A DNA stretch of 64,000 nucleotides from Planococcus liqunii (GTDB taxonomy: Bacteria; Bacillota; Bacilli; Bacillales_A; Planococcaceae). The notes beneath the pieces are model-generated. The model did not search any database, had not been told where the DNA came from, and was given only the letters and a program-made list of their open reading frames with translations. Below, one piece after another: positions 28,147 through 36,862 of this stretch (its first letter is position 1; every line of letters begins with the position of its first letter). A program made the position numbers and the translations under genes. The stretch covers positions 3,162,001 through 3,226,000 of the forward strand of contig NZ_CP129238.1 of assembly GCF_030413595.1 (NCBI RefSeq). The letters are read 5' to 3'.

Positions 28147-28409
28147 GGTGCTTCCACATTTCTTATTGTCCAGCTTCGGTGGCTAGCTCCTTGGGTCGTA
28201 AGCCACTTCGGCTGTGCGGCTGAAAACATGCCGCTTCGCCAAATCGTCTTACGCCGGTCGGAGCTGACCAGCCTCCTCCACTTTTCTTATTGTCCAGCTC
28301 CAGCACCTAGTCCCTCGAGTCGCTTCGGCCTTCCTGCAAATGGCAAAGGACGCCATTTACTGTAAGTCCTCCAGCGCTTATCGGGACTGGACAGGTGCTT
28401 CCACTTTTC
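28147..28409. repeat. GC-rich interspersed repeat, two units behind speB
   Basis: Unit 1 (about 28168-28286) shares GTAAGCCACTTCGGCTGTGC and GCCGCTTCGCCAA with the units at 55909-56045 and 56166-56290. Unit 2 (about 28291-28409) shares GTCCAGCTCCAGCACCTAG, CTCGAGTCGCTTCGG and a GCGCTT...GGACTGGACAGG end with 56046-56165. Each ends in CTTCCACTTTTCTTATT. The last unit touches the speB stop codon. Confidence 0.85.
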
Positions 28410-29282
28410 TTATTTAACCCACCCAAGAATCATTTCTCGGATGAGTTTGCTTGCTGTGTTAGCTGTCTGGTCGGAATGGTCATAGACCGGTGCCAGTTCT
28501 ACAAGATCAAATCCGACAACGTTCACGCCGGACGCTGCAATGGCATGGATCGATGCCAATAGTTCGCGTGATGTGATGCCGCCTGCGTCGACTGTTCCGG
28601 TGCCTGGCGCATGCGCAGGGTCCAATACGTCCATATCGATTGTGACATAGACGTTGCGGCCTTGGAGCGTTGGCAGAATTTCCTTCAACGGCTCCAGCAC
28701 TTCGAATTTCGAGATGTGCATGCCGTTTTCTTTTGCCCATTGGAATTCTTCTTTCATGCCGGAACGGATGCCGAACGAGTAGACATTTGTCGGTCCGATA
28801 TGGTCCGCGATTTTGCGGATCGGCGTGGAATGCGAATATTCTTCGCCTTCGTAGTTTTCGCGAAGATCGGTATGCGCATCAAAATGGATAATCGCCAAAT
28901 CGTCGTATTTGCTCGCAACAGCTTTCATGACCGGCAGAGACACCAAGTGCTCGCCGCCCATGCCCATCGGAATTTTATTGTCCGCTAAAAGCGTGTGGAC
29001 ATAGGTCTCGATTTCAAGCAGCGATTTTTCCGGGTTGCCGAACGGCAATGGAATGTCGCCTGCGTCGAAAAATTTCACATCTTCCAGTTCGCGGTCAAGA
29101 TACGGGCTGTATTCTTCCAAACCGATCGACACTTCACGGATTTTATTCGGGCCGAAACGGGAGCCTGGACGATAGCTGACAGTCCAGTCCATCGGCATGC
29201 CGTAAAGGACCGCTTTCGATTCTTCGTAGTTCGGGTGGCTTTTGATAAATACTTTTCCTGAATACGTTTCGTCAAAGCGCAT
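28410..29282 (-). CDS. speB: Agmatinase
   Basis: Hydrolyses agmatine to putrescine and urea, supplying the diamine for SpeE. 290 aa, ureohydrolase fold. The binuclear Mn ligands are all visible: GMGGEHLVSL, HFDAHTDLRENY and TIDMDVLDPAHAPGTG. The ATG is 1 nt after the speE stop, so both are one transcript, as in B. subtilis. The stop is directly followed by a GC-rich repeat unit and then a terminator. Confidence 0.96.
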   Translation of the reverse strand: MRFDETYSGKVFIKSHPNYEESKAVLYGMPMDWTVSYRPGSRFGPNKIREVSIGLEEYSPYLDRELEDVKFFDAGDIPLPFGNPEKSLLEIETYVHTLLADNKIPMGMGGEHLVSLPVMKAVASKYDDLAIIHFDAHTDLRENYEGEEYSHSTPIRKIADHIGPTNVYSFGIRSGMKEEFQWAKENGMHISKFEVLEPLKEILPTLQGRNVYVTIDMDVLDPAHAPGTGTVDAGGITSRELLASIHAIAASGVNVVGFDLVELAPVYDHSDQTANTASKLIREMILGWVK

Positions 29283-29283
29283 C

Positions 29284-30117
29284 TTATTCGCCTGCCAGAT
29301 CTTTCACGAATTTCGGCAATACGAATGCCGCGTTGTGCAATTCTTTTGTGTAGTACTTCGTTTCGATATCGTGGAAACGTTCAGCCGGCACTTCCAGCGG
29401 GTTGTATTTTTTCGAACCGATCGTGAATGCCCAAAGGCCTGATGGGTAAGTCGGGATGTTCGCCAAGTACAATTTTGTGATCGGGAAGATTTCCTTCACG
29501 TCTTTTTGCACTTGCTCGATCAAATCGGCTTTGAACCATGGGTTGTCCGACTGCGCAACAAAAATGCCGTCTTCTTTCAAGGCTTTTGAAATTCCTGCAT
29601 AGAAGCCTTTTGTGAACAAGTTCACTGCCGGGCCAACCGGTTCAGTGGAATCCACCATGATGACGTCGTATTTATTTTCGGATTCTGCGATGTGCATGAA
29701 GCCGTCACCTACGATTACGTCAACGCGTGAATCTTCAAGACCCGACGCGATTGAAGGCAAGAATTTTTTCGAGTACTCGATCACTTTGCCGTCAATGTCG
29801 ACAAGCGTCGCTTTTTTAACAGATGGGTGCTTGAGCACTTCACGGATAACCCCGCCGTCGCCGCCCCCGACAACCAGAACGTTCTCCGGGTTTGGATGGG
29901 TGAACAATGGAACGTGCGCCACCATTTCGTGATAAACGAATTCGTCTTTTTCAGACGTCATGACCATGCCGTCAAGGAATAGCATATTGCCCCATTCAGC
30001 CGTTTCTGCCATCTCCAAGTATTGGAAATCCGTTTGTTCGGTGTGAAGCGTTTTATTGATTTTCATCGTAATCCCGAAGTTCTCGGTTTGTTTTTCTGTG
30101 TACCAAATTCCTGCCAT
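29284..30117 (-). CDS. speE: Polyamine aminopropyltransferase (spermidine synthase)
   Basis: Transfers the aminopropyl group of decarboxylated S-adenosylmethionine to putrescine. 277 aa. Motifs in order: [41 protein letters not shown] (dcSAM binding) and [18 protein letters not shown] with the catalytic Asp. The ATG at 30117 has AAAGGAG about 9 nt upstream. First gene of speE-speB. Confidence 0.96.
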   Translation of the reverse strand: MAGIWYTEKQTENFGITMKINKTLHTEQTDFQYLEMAETAEWGNMLFLDGMVMTSEKDEFVYHEMVAHVPLFTHPNPENVLVVGGGDGGVIREVLKHPSVKKATLVDIDGKVIEYSKKFLPSIASGLEDSRVDVIVGDGFMHIAESENKYDVIMVDSTEPVGPAVNLFTKGFYAGISKALKEDGIFVAQSDNPWFKADLIEQVQKDVKEIFPITKLYLANIPTYPSGLWAFTIGSKKYNPLEVPAERFHDIETKYYTKELHNAAFVLPKFVKDLAGE

Positions 30118-30326
30118 CTATAATCAAACTCCTTTTCAGTCAAATTAAAACTACTTAAAAAAGTATAATTCTTTTCAACAAAAGTGCAATAAGTTTTTGT
30201 CCCACTTTATACGGTCCGTAAAAGCCCGACTGGATCAACTAACAATCAGGGAGGCAAGGCCCCCCTGATTGAGTTTCTCTTTGCACAGTCCTCTTTACCC
30301 ACTGCGCTTGCCAATATGCGCAAAAT

Positions 30327-30375
30327 AAAAAGGTTTTCTGCAGAGAGAATGCATCTCTTCACAGAAAACCTTTTT
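30327..30375. terminator. Strong bidirectional terminator
   Basis: AAAAAGGTTTTCTG at 30327-30340 pairs with its complement at 30362-30375, with a second inner stem AGAGA/TCTCT. T tracts on both strands. Confidence 0.85.
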
Positions 30376-30521
30376 AAGCCTGATGGCACGGAGAAAGAGA
30401 CATGAGGCATTGGGCTTGGGTTTGTCGCAATGGCTCACGGCACTTGTCCGCTTCACAGGTGTCCTAGCTTTCTATTTAAAAGCTGTAACTATAGTTTACT
30501 GCGTTTATTGGCCGACTTCAA
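30327..30521 (-). ncRNA. Candidate structured small RNA
   Basis: Minus-strand unit with its own promoter-like pair TTGAAG (30521-30516), 17 nt, TAAACT (30498-30493), and its own terminator, giving a transcript of about 160 nt. Possible stems: AGCTTT/AAAGCT near the 5' end, TGAGCCATTG against CAATGCCTCA (9 of 10 pairs), and a closing stem CCTG/CAGG. No open frame fits. It matches none of 6S, SRP, tmRNA or RNase P RNA in the parts I know. Confidence 0.4.
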
Positions 30522-30575
30522 CCGCCGAACAGAAGCAATCCAAAATGTCACAATTCGTACATTAAATTGGTTTTT

Positions 30576-31091
30576 TTATACAGTTAGCTCTTGACGAAGC
30601 TTCGGTTCACTGCGTTCCCACATTTCAGCATTATGGCTTTTCAAGTATTCCGCCAGTACCTGCTTTGAAGAATCGTCCATGTGGTCAACGATAATTTTGC
30701 GTTTCATCGATTTGTCCATCAAGTTGACATGCTCCGCCAAAATTTTGTAGCCACGCCGTTTTTCCCGGTTCACGACCATTTCGCAAGCCGTTACACCGGC
30801 ATAATAAGGGCCGGCCGGATTGAAATCGATGGTGATCCAAATCAGCCAATACGGTTTGCCGCCCGCTGAATCTTCGCGGTTCGTCGTAAACTTGATGCCC
30901 TTTTCGACTTGGCTGCGTGCATGCATGGCACCGATGTCGATAAATGCCGACTGCTCTTCGATGTCAATGAAAAGCGGGGATACGTTTTCAAGCGATAAGG
31001 AGCCGATGCCGTAGCCTTTGTGGCCGTCTGTCGGGTCGTTTTTTATAATGGTGAATCCTACTTTTTGTTTTGGTTTTTCTTCATTAGCCAT
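30576..31091 (-). CDS. ywhD: YwhD family protein
   Basis: 171 aa, soluble, function unknown. Conserved in Bacilli beside ywhB and speE. Recognisable stretches: GFTIIKNDPTDGHKGYGIGSLSLENVSPLFIDIE, GKPYWLIWITIDFN and GPYYAGVTACEMVVNREKRRGYK. The start at 31091 has GGAGGG about 9 nt upstream; a longer frame lacks support. Transcribed divergently from ywhB, with about 120 nt between the starts. Confidence 0.85.
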   Translation of the reverse strand: MANEEKPKQKVGFTIIKNDPTDGHKGYGIGSLSLENVSPLFIDIEEQSAFIDIGAMHARSQVEKGIKFTTNREDSAGGKPYWLIWITIDFNPAGPYYAGVTACEMVVNREKRRGYKILAEHVNLMDKSMKRKIIVDHMDDSSKQVLAEYLKSHNAEMWERSEPKLRQELTV

Positions 31092-31212
31092 GTGTACATT
31101 CCCTCCGTTCTGATATGATTGAGATATCTTCATCAAGGCTTGTATTTATTGTTAAGGATATTCCGCAATCAATTCTAACCAAGCCTAATTTAAAAAAGGA
31201 GCTGTACCTATT

Positions 31213-31401
31213 ATGCCATACGTAACTGTCAAAATGCTCGAAGGGCGCACAGAAGATCAAAAACGCGCTTTAGTTGAAAAAGTCAGTGCCGTTGTTTCCG
31301 AAACAACTGGAGCACCGATCGAAAACGTCACGGTCTTTATCGAAGATATGAAAAAAACCGATTACGGCGTTAAAGGAAAACTTTTCTCGGATATCCAATA
31401 A
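31213..31401 (+). CDS. ywhB: 4-oxalocrotonate tautomerase family enzyme
   Basis: 62 aa, the minimal tautomerase size. After removal of Met, Pro1 (PYVTVKMLEGR) is the catalytic base of the family; Arg11 (LEGRTEDQK) is also present. Members enolise small keto acids; the physiological substrate here is unknown. AGGAG lies about 10 nt upstream of the ATG. Monocistronic, ending at a terminator shared with the convergent ywgA. Confidence 0.9.
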   Translation: MPYVTVKMLEGRTEDQKRALVEKVSAVVSETTGAPIENVTVFIEDMKKTDYGVKGKLFSDIQ

Positions 31402-31416
31402 AACATCCTTTTGTAA

Positions 31417-31445
31417 ACAAAAACTCCCATCATGGGAGTTTTTTC
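31417..31445. terminator. Bidirectional terminator between ywhB and ywgA
   Basis: AACTCCCAT/ATGGGAGTT with A and T runs on either side. The ywgA stop codon (31432-31430) lies inside the hairpin. Confidence 0.85.
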
Positions 31446-31939
31446 ATTTGGCTCAATTCGTCAATAAAACCGAACGCCTCTTCAATTTCTTCTGCCGTGA
31501 AATGCAGCTTCGCTTTGACGACATGCAGTTTCTCGATTTGTTCCGTGCGCTCCAAATGGTCGAAGTACAAAAGCGTCGACGTCAACTCCAAAAAGCGGCT
31601 GCTTTTTTCATTCAGCTTTGCAGCGATTTGCGGGTTGTCAATCACCGATTCTTTCAAGGTGCCGCGAAAGTCTTTCCCTTCCTGGGTCACATTGTATTTA
31701 TAGCGGACATACGATCCTTTGTCTTCGAGCTCCTCGGATAAAAACCCCATATCGCACAATTCTTCAATGCGGGCGGTCAATTCTTCCGAATACGGGCCGT
31801 AGATGTGGAATTCGTATTTCTCCTGAAACGGCACACCCATCTTCTTTAAAATAAAAATCATCTTCTGCAATTTCTTTCGTCCGGTAATCCCGTCTGCCGT
31901 GGCAATAAAATCCACGATTTTTGCGTGTTCCTGCAGCAA
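31430..31939 (-). CDS. ywgA: YwgA family protein
   Basis: 169 aa, soluble, of unknown function; conserved in Bacillus directly behind ywfO. The N-terminal half has a winged-helix look (ITGRKKLQKMIFILKKMG, YEFHIYGPYSEELTARIEELCDMGFL). The C-terminal part is helical and acidic. The start is TTG at 31939 with GAGGGG 5-6 nt upstream, next to the ywfO stop, so translation is probably coupled. A regulatory or nucleic-acid role is only a guess from the fold hint. Confidence 0.82.
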   Translation of the reverse strand: MLQEHAKIVDFIATADGITGRKKLQKMIFILKKMGVPFQEKYEFHIYGPYSEELTARIEELCDMGFLSEELEDKGSYVRYKYNVTQEGKDFRGTLKESVIDNPQIAAKLNEKSSRFLELTSTLLYFDHLERTEQIEKLHVVKAKLHFTAEEIEEAFGFIDELSQMKKLP

Positions 31940-33244
31940 CTAGACCCCTCCTTTTCTAAGCAATTCCAATATCTTTTGTTTGGATGCTTTCTTTTTGCCA
32001 TCTATTAATAATTCCGCGGGGAAATACAATTTGTAATCGGTTCTTCGTTTGCCTGAGATCGCATCCACGATTTGCGACTGCCGGGACAATTCTTTGATTT
32101 CCCCTGAAGGCATCAGCAAATGGATCGGCAAACGTTCTTCTTCCTCGCCGGGGCGATAGAAATCGTACGGCAAATCGGACGTCGAGTCGTCGATCAAATA
32201 ATATTCCGGATCGATGCCCGCTTCCCGGAACAGCTGGGCCAGTTCCCCAAGTTTCCGGTAGTCTTTGCCGGGATCAAAATCGACGTATTGGAACAGCCGG
32301 CGATTGACAAAGCGGTCGCTCAAATCCGACAGAATCGGATCGCGTTCCGTCATCCACAGCTGGAAATACGTCATCAAGACGCCTTCATCAAGCGCCAAAT
32401 AATCCTTCAACGTGAACGAGCGGTCGAAAAACGCCATAAAATGTGTGGGCGGCTGTTTGAATTTATAGCCGTTTTCACTCAGCTCCTTGGCCCGCTGCAA
32501 GATTTTCCGCAAAATTACTTCCGCGCTCCGGGCAACTGGATGGAAATACACTTGCCAGTACATCTGGTAGCGGCTCATGATGTAATCTTCGACGGCGTGC
32601 ATGCCGCTGGATTTGATGACCACCTGGTCGTCCACCGGGCGCATGACGCGGAGAATCCGCTCCATGTCAAAATGCCCGTACGAAACCCCGGTATAGTAAG
32701 CATCCCGCTGCAGGTAATCCATGCGGTCCGCGTCAATCTGGCTCGATATTAAGGAAACAACCTGCTTGTTGGCATAGGTTTTGGCAATGACTTCTGCCAC
32801 TTTCTTTGGAAACTCCTCGCCGACTTTCAAGAGGATTTGATTGACCTCTGTGTCGCCAAGCAAGATTTCCCGGGTAAATTCCTCATGATCGACATGGAAC
32901 ACTTTTTCGAACGAATGCGAAAAAGGGCCATGGCCTAAATCGTGAAGAAGCGCAGCGCATAACACGACGAGCCGTTCGTCTTCATCCCATTCCGGACGGC
33001 CATGAAAAATATCGTCTGAAATTCTTCGGACGATTTCGTAAACCCCCAGCGAATGGCTAAAGCGGCTGTGTTCGGCTCCGTGGAATACCAAATAGGAGGT
33101 GCCAAGCTGCTTGATGCGCCGAAGACGCTGGAATTCACGGGAATTTACCAGGTCCCAAATCACTTGGTCGCGCACGTGTATGTATCGGTGAACCGGATCT
33201 TTGAAAACTTTTTCTTCAGCTAGTTTTTGTGTTGCATAGCTCAC
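31940..33244 (-). CDS. ywfO: HD-domain phosphohydrolase (dGTPase-like)
   Basis: 434 aa, close to the 433 of B. subtilis YwfO. The N-terminal HD domain shows the metal ligands in HSRFSHSLGVYEIVRRI, CAALLHDLGHGPFSHSFE and SSQIDADRMDYLQRDAYYTG. The family is related to SAMHD1/dGTPase triphosphohydrolases, and dNTP hydrolysis has been reported for relatives; the exact substrate here is not shown. The start is GTG at 33244 with GGAGG 7-8 nt upstream; the ten codons before it have no support. Upstream of ywgA in the same transcript. Confidence 0.9.
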   Translation of the reverse strand: MSYATQKLAEEKVFKDPVHRYIHVRDQVIWDLVNSREFQRLRRIKQLGTSYLVFHGAEHSRFSHSLGVYEIVRRISDDIFHGRPEWDEDERLVVLCAALLHDLGHGPFSHSFEKVFHVDHEEFTREILLGDTEVNQILLKVGEEFPKKVAEVIAKTYANKQVVSLISSQIDADRMDYLQRDAYYTGVSYGHFDMERILRVMRPVDDQVVIKSSGMHAVEDYIMSRYQMYWQVYFHPVARSAEVILRKILQRAKELSENGYKFKQPPTHFMAFFDRSFTLKDYLALDEGVLMTYFQLWMTERDPILSDLSDRFVNRRLFQYVDFDPGKDYRKLGELAQLFREAGIDPEYYLIDDSTSDLPYDFYRPGEEEERLPIHLLMPSGEIKELSRQSQIVDAISGKRRTDYKLYFPAELLIDGKKKASKQKILELLRKGGV

Positions 33245-33302
33245 AGGCGCACCTCCATTTTTTCTGCGTAACAAGTATTCTACACCTTCCGGAACCTCTC
33301 AT

Positions 33303-34121
33303 TCAAGAGGTCCCCGGAAGCATTTTCTGGTTGCGTTCAACGACGCGGTTAAGGTAAAAAGCGTAAAGCTCCGTCTCCTCGGCGGTGAGCGGCTGCGGAA
33401 TCGGTGCGCCGATCAATTCGTACAAATTCAGCACAACTTCCTGGACGGTGATTTCTTTGCCGAGCAATTCGCTGAGCGACGCCATCACTTGCGGTTTTAT
33501 TTCTGGATAGGCAAATTTCGTTTCTTCTCCGCCGATTCCTTTTTCGTAGAAATTGCGGATCAATTCCGCCCGTTCCGCGCCGGAGCCCTCGACGCACAGG
33601 TACACCTGAACTGCAATGCCTTTGCGGATGCGGCGCTGGGAAATGCCGGCGAATTTTTTCCCGCCGATGCTTAAATCGTAGGATCCAGGGCAATAAGAGC
33701 CGACGATTTCATAGGCATCAATCGGTGCTTCCGGGAACAGGGCCTGTACCAGCTCCAGCATCATGTCGTAGCCGGCTGGAATGTCGATGGCACTTTCTTT
33801 TTCTGACACCACCAAGGAAATGTTCAGCACCCCGGCGTCCAGCACGACAGCGAGGCCGCCGGAATTCCGCACAATCGGGTGGTATCCTTGTGACTGTAGA
33901 TATTCCATACCCGCTCCGACATGCGGCAAACGGTGGTCCTGGATGCCGAGCACGACCGTATCATCATGGACCCACGTCCTTACCGTGGCCGGACTTTTGC
34001 CGGACCCGACCAGTTCGCAAAGCGTATCATCCGCCGCAAACGATTCCAGGGCAGAACGGTTTTTTGCGCTCAAGGACTGGTCCCAGAAACGCCAAGTTGG
34101 TTGTTGTGTAAATAAAGTCAT
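33303..34121 (-). CDS. lipL: Octanoyl-[GcvH]:protein N-octanoyltransferase
   Basis: Moves octanoyl groups from GcvH to E2 subunits in Bacillus-type lipoylation. 272 aa, biotin/lipoyl ligase fold. The active Cys is in SYCPGSYDLSIGGKKFAGISQRR, with VRNSGGLAVVLDAGVLN before it. The ATG at 34121 is preferred (GGAG 8 nt upstream) over an in-frame GTG two codons earlier. Transcribed divergently from hemQ and 58 nt ahead of ywfO. Confidence 0.92.
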   Translation of the reverse strand: MTLFTQQPTWRFWDQSLSAKNRSALESFAADDTLCELVGSGKSPATVRTWVHDDTVVLGIQDHRLPHVGAGMEYLQSQGYHPIVRNSGGLAVVLDAGVLNISLVVSEKESAIDIPAGYDMMLELVQALFPEAPIDAYEIVGSYCPGSYDLSIGGKKFAGISQRRIRKGIAVQVYLCVEGSGAERAELIRNFYEKGIGGEETKFAYPEIKPQVMASLSELLGKEITVQEVVLNLYELIGAPIPQPLTAEETELYAFYLNRVVERNQKMLPGTS

Positions 34122-34294
34122 GTTCACTTCTCCTCACGGGCATTTTGCGTACCTTTAGTTTACCCGACTCCCGCTCCCCTGAAAAGGCGCGGCAGCGGTG
34201 GCAAATTGGTGACAGCCATTTGTTTTGCAGGAACTTGCATGGCCAATGTGATAAACTGATTCTGTGAGATTCAGATCAAAGGAGTGTTTGAATA

Positions 34295-35044
34295 ATGAAT
34301 GAAGCTGCAATTACATTAGACGGCTGGTACGTGCTGCATGATTTCCGGTCCATGGACTGGGTATCGTGGAAAATGCTGACGGATGAAGAACGCCAATTCG
34401 CGATCGACGAATTCCAGGCATTTATGGACAAAGTGAACCAAGCTGATGAAAATAAAACAGGTGCACACGCATTGTATTCAATCGTTGGCCAAAAAGCCGA
34501 CTTGATGTTGATGTTACTTCGCGAAACGATGGACGAACTGCGTGAACTTGAAACGGAATACAATAAGCTGACATTGATCGCTTATACAGTTCCGACCTAT
34601 TCGTATGTATCGGTTGTCGAACTTTCCAACTACCTGGCTGGAAAATCAGACGAAGATCCATACCAGAACCCGCATGTCCGCGCGCGACTGTATCCTGAAC
34701 TTCAGCGTTCGCAGTACATCTGCTTCTACCCGATGGACAAACGGCGCGAAGGCGATGACAACTGGTACATGCTGCCAATGGACACACGCAAAGAATTGAT
34801 GCTGTCCCACGGGAAAATCGGCCGCAGCTATGCCGGCAAAGTAAAACAGATCATTTCCGGTTCTGTCGGCTTTGACGACTACGAATGGGGCGTTACTTTG
34901 TTCGCAGACGACGTTCTCCAATTCAAGAAATTGATCTACGAAATGCGCTTTGATGAAGTCAGCGCACGCTATGCAGAATTCGGTTCTTTCTACGTCGGCA
35001 CACGCCTGAACGCAGAACGCACAGCGAAATTCCTGGAAGTGTAA
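34295..35044 (+). CDS. hemQ: Coproheme decarboxylase
   Basis: Last enzyme of the coproporphyrin-dependent heme pathway of Gram-positives: oxidative decarboxylation of coproheme III to heme b. 249 aa, chlorite-dismutase-like fold. The catalytic Tyr145 (CFYPMDKRR) and the proximal heme ligand His172 ([12 protein letters not shown]) fall exactly at the positions known for Geobacillus/Listeria HemQ. The ATG has GGAG 11 nt upstream. Monocistronic with a terminator 4 nt after the stop. Confidence 0.97.
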   Translation: MNEAAITLDGWYVLHDFRSMDWVSWKMLTDEERQFAIDEFQAFMDKVNQADENKTGAHALYSIVGQKADLMLMLLRETMDELRELETEYNKLTLIAYTVPTYSYVSVVELSNYLAGKSDEDPYQNPHVRARLYPELQRSQYICFYPMDKRREGDDNWYMLPMDTRKELMLSHGKIGRSYAGKVKQIISGSVGFDDYEWGVTLFADDVLQFKKLIYEMRFDEVSARYAEFGSFYVGTRLNAERTAKFLEV

Positions 35045-35047
35045 GTT

Positions 35048-35077
35048 GCAAAAACCGCCCTCGGGCGGTTTTTTTCG
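35048..35077 (+). terminator. hemQ terminator
   Basis: CCGCCC/GGGCGG hairpin flanked by A and T runs, right behind the hemQ stop. Confidence 0.88.
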
Positions 35078-35112
35078 TTTGTGGGCCGGTTTAGTTCTTG
35101 AGACGGTGCGTT

Positions 35113-35190
35113 TACTGTCCGCTTAAGGACAAATACTGTCCGGGATGTTTGAAATACTGTCCGCGTTCGTGTTTTACTGTCCTCGACGTA
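35113..35190. repeat. 21-bp periodic array, TACTGTCCG core
   Basis: TACTGTCC at 35113, 35134, 35155 and 35175 (steps 21, 21, 20). The remainder of each unit is variable. Directly followed by a second array with another core. Confidence 0.88.
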
Positions 35191-35227
35191 AAACTTCGGC
35201 CGCTTGCTGACTTTTTAAGTAGTAAAC

Positions 35228-35305
35228 GCACCTCAAAGCGATAATTCCGCACCTCAACTCCCCTTGACTGCACCTCGCTGCTGCTTTTCCGCACCTCACC
35301 CCTAT
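35228..35305. repeat. 21-bp periodic array, CGCACCTCA core
   Basis: GCACCTCA/G at 35228, 35249, 35270 and 35291, all steps 21 bp. The core differs completely from the neighbouring TACTGTCC array, but the period is the same. Confidence 0.9.
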
Positions 35306-35384
35306 GTTTTCAAAATTCTGACACATCCTCCTTTTAAGCACCCTTCCTTTACACGATATAATAAAAGAAAAATGGGGTGTTTGT

Positions 35385-36401
35385 ATGTTCGTGATGCGCC
35401 AGACAAACTTTGCTAAATGGGCTCTTGCTCTGCTTCTGCTCGTACTGACCAGCAATTTTCTGTTGTACCGCTCGCCGCTTTCCTCACTGGTGATTCCGGA
35501 AGACACTTTCTGGGTGGTCGCCGGTTCGCTTGTTGACTTCGCTTTTGTCACGCCGCTATTAATGCTCGCTGCGTTCCGTTTATCACTTAAACATTTTCTC
35601 GCACTGATTGCCGGAGGCTTTGTGCTTGCCCGCTTCATCATACCTTCCCTTTATTTTGAACCGTTCACTGCTTTGTTCTACATAGGCATCGGCTTGGAAG
35701 CCCTGGTTTTATTCGCCGAAATCGCTTTTCTCGGTTTGCTTCTGTACCATGTTCCGGCCATTGTCCGTACAATTAGAAGCCAGCCGGAAAGCCCGTTGTT
35801 TGCTTTGCTGCCGACCGCTTACGCGCGAATCAAACCAAATCCGCTCATCACCGTCATTTTATCCGAATCACTTATCTTCTATTACGCGTTCTGCTCCTGG
35901 AAAAAAGAAGCGCCTGAAGGCCCCCATCTGATTTCGCTCCATAAAAATTCAAGCGCCATCGCTTTTTACATTATGCTGATCCATGCAATCGTCATCGAAA
36001 CTATCGGCATCCACTGGTGGCTGCACGATAAATCGCTCGTGCTGTCCGTTGTCCTGCTGATTCTGAATGTCTATTCGGTCGTCTATTTCCTCGGCGAAAT
36101 CCAGGCAATGCGCTTGAACCCCTTGAAAATAAGCAACGGCAAACTGTATGTTTCGCTTGGGCTGAGCAAGCGGATGGAAGTTCCGCTTGAGGCAATTAAA
36201 GCCATTCAGTGGGGCGGAGCAGCAGACAAAGAAACGCTCACCTTCATCGCCCAGGACTTTGTGGAACCAGAACCGCAAGTCATTCTCGAATTCAAAGAAC
36301 CACAAGAAGCGGTCCTCTTCTTCGGCCGCACAAAACAGGTTTCCCGAATTGCCCTGACTGTCGATGATCCTGCCAAACTGAAAGCCCTGCTTGAACAATA
36401 A
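35385..36401 (+). CDS. Polytopic membrane protein of unknown function
   Basis: 338 aa. About seven or eight hydrophobic segments between residues 10 and 245 (for example WALALLLLVLTSNFLLY, FVTPLLMLAAF, ALFYIGIGLEALVLFAEIAFLGLLLY, SLVLSVVLLILNVYSVVYFLG), then a soluble C-terminal domain of about 90 residues (ISNGKLYVSLGLSKRMEVPLEAIKAIQW). Similar Bacillus proteins are often labelled beta-carotene 15,15'-monooxygenase, for which I see no sequence support. Start ATG at 35385 or the ATG three codons on; the ribosome binding site GGGGTG is weak. Single gene with a terminator behind it. Confidence 0.8.
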   Translation: MFVMRQTNFAKWALALLLLVLTSNFLLYRSPLSSLVIPEDTFWVVAGSLVDFAFVTPLLMLAAFRLSLKHFLALIAGGFVLARFIIPSLYFEPFTALFYIGIGLEALVLFAEIAFLGLLLYHVPAIVRTIRSQPESPLFALLPTAYARIKPNPLITVILSESLIFYYAFCSWKKEAPEGPHLISLHKNSSAIAFYIMLIHAIVIETIGIHWWLHDKSLVLSVVLLILNVYSVVYFLGEIQAMRLNPLKISNGKLYVSLGLSKRMEVPLEAIKAIQWGGAADKETLTFIAQDFVEPEPQVILEFKEPQEAVLFFGRTKQVSRIALTVDDPAKLKALLEQ

Positions 36402-36430
36402 TAAAATCTCCCTATTTCCCGGGAAATAAA

Positions 36431-36460
36431 AAAAGGCCTTCGCCGCAGCGAAGGCCTTTC
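36431..36460. terminator. Bidirectional terminator
   Basis: AAAGGCCTTCG/CGAAGGCCTTT stem between two convergent genes, flanked by A and T runs. Confidence 0.87.
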
Positions 36461-36466
36461 ATATTT

Positions 36467-36844
36467 TTATAGAGCTTTTGAAGCTGCCACGATCAACATG
36501 ATCCAGCCGGCGATAAAGGCTACGCCGCCGATCGGCGTGATGGCGCCCAAAATTGAGATGCCGGTCAAACTTAATACGTACAGGCTTCCGGAGAAAACAA
36601 TGATCCCGGCAAGCATTAAATAGCCGGCCCAAGATAAAGATCCAAGCGTGCCAATCAACGAAGAGCTCATCAAAATCCCCACTACGATGAGTCCAACGGC
36701 ATGGAACATCTGGTACTGGACAGCAGTTTGCCACGTATCCAAATATTTATCTGCAACGCGCCCTTCAAGCATATGTGCACCGAAAGCGCCGAAAGCGACT
36801 GATAATAATGCGTTAATGGCTCCAGCTATCAAGAAAAACTTCAT
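36467..36844 (-). CDS. ywdK: DUF423 membrane protein
   Basis: 125 aa with four hydrophobic helices, the whole length of the DUF423 family. Diagnostic start MKFFLIAGAINALLSVAFGAFGAHMLEGR, then WQTAVQYQMFHAVGLI; ends GWIMLIVAASKAL. Function unknown; membrane location. It follows ywdI by 18 nt and belongs to the same minus-strand group as ung, as in B. subtilis. Confidence 0.9.
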   Translation of the reverse strand: MKFFLIAGAINALLSVAFGAFGAHMLEGRVADKYLDTWQTAVQYQMFHAVGLIVVGILMSSSLIGTLGSLSWAGYLMLAGIIVFSGSLYVLSLTGISILGAITPIGGVAFIAGWIMLIVAASKAL

Positions 36845-36862
36845 TTCTATTCCTCTTTCCGA

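Larger units (their letters stand above)
27867..28409. other. Gene-free stretch between hmoB and speB
   Basis: 543 bases without a gene. It holds the hmoB upstream region (27867-27950), a six-copy 21-bp array (27962-28080), a terminator (28093-28124) and two units of the GC-rich interspersed repeat (28147-28409). No other open frame has a ribosome binding site. Confidence 0.7.
30118..30575. other. Gene-free stretch between speE and ywhD
   Basis: 458 bases. It includes the speE upstream region, an imperfect stem-loop CAATCAGGG...CCCTGATTG (30243-30271), a strong terminator (30327-30375) and the candidate small RNA (30327-30521). In B. subtilis a penicillin-binding-protein gene lies between the matching neighbours; I see no trace of one here. 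A 60-codon plus-strand frame has no ribosome binding site. Confidence 0.55.
35078..35384. other. Gap between hemQ and the next membrane gene
   Basis: 307 bases without a gene. Nearly all of it is two 21-bp arrays with different cores (35113-35190 and 35228-35305). The last ~75 bases precede the membrane gene and end with the weak ribosome binding site GGGGTG. Confidence 0.7.

Noticed and set aside
30383..30565. 60-codon plus-strand frame between speE and ywhD
   Set aside because: No ribosome binding site; lies over the candidate structured RNA on the other strand.
35174..35641. Minus-strand open frames over the hemQ downstream arrays
   Set aside because: Their peptides are simply the 21-bp units read as seven codons, with no ribosome binding site, and they run into the opposite-strand membrane gene.
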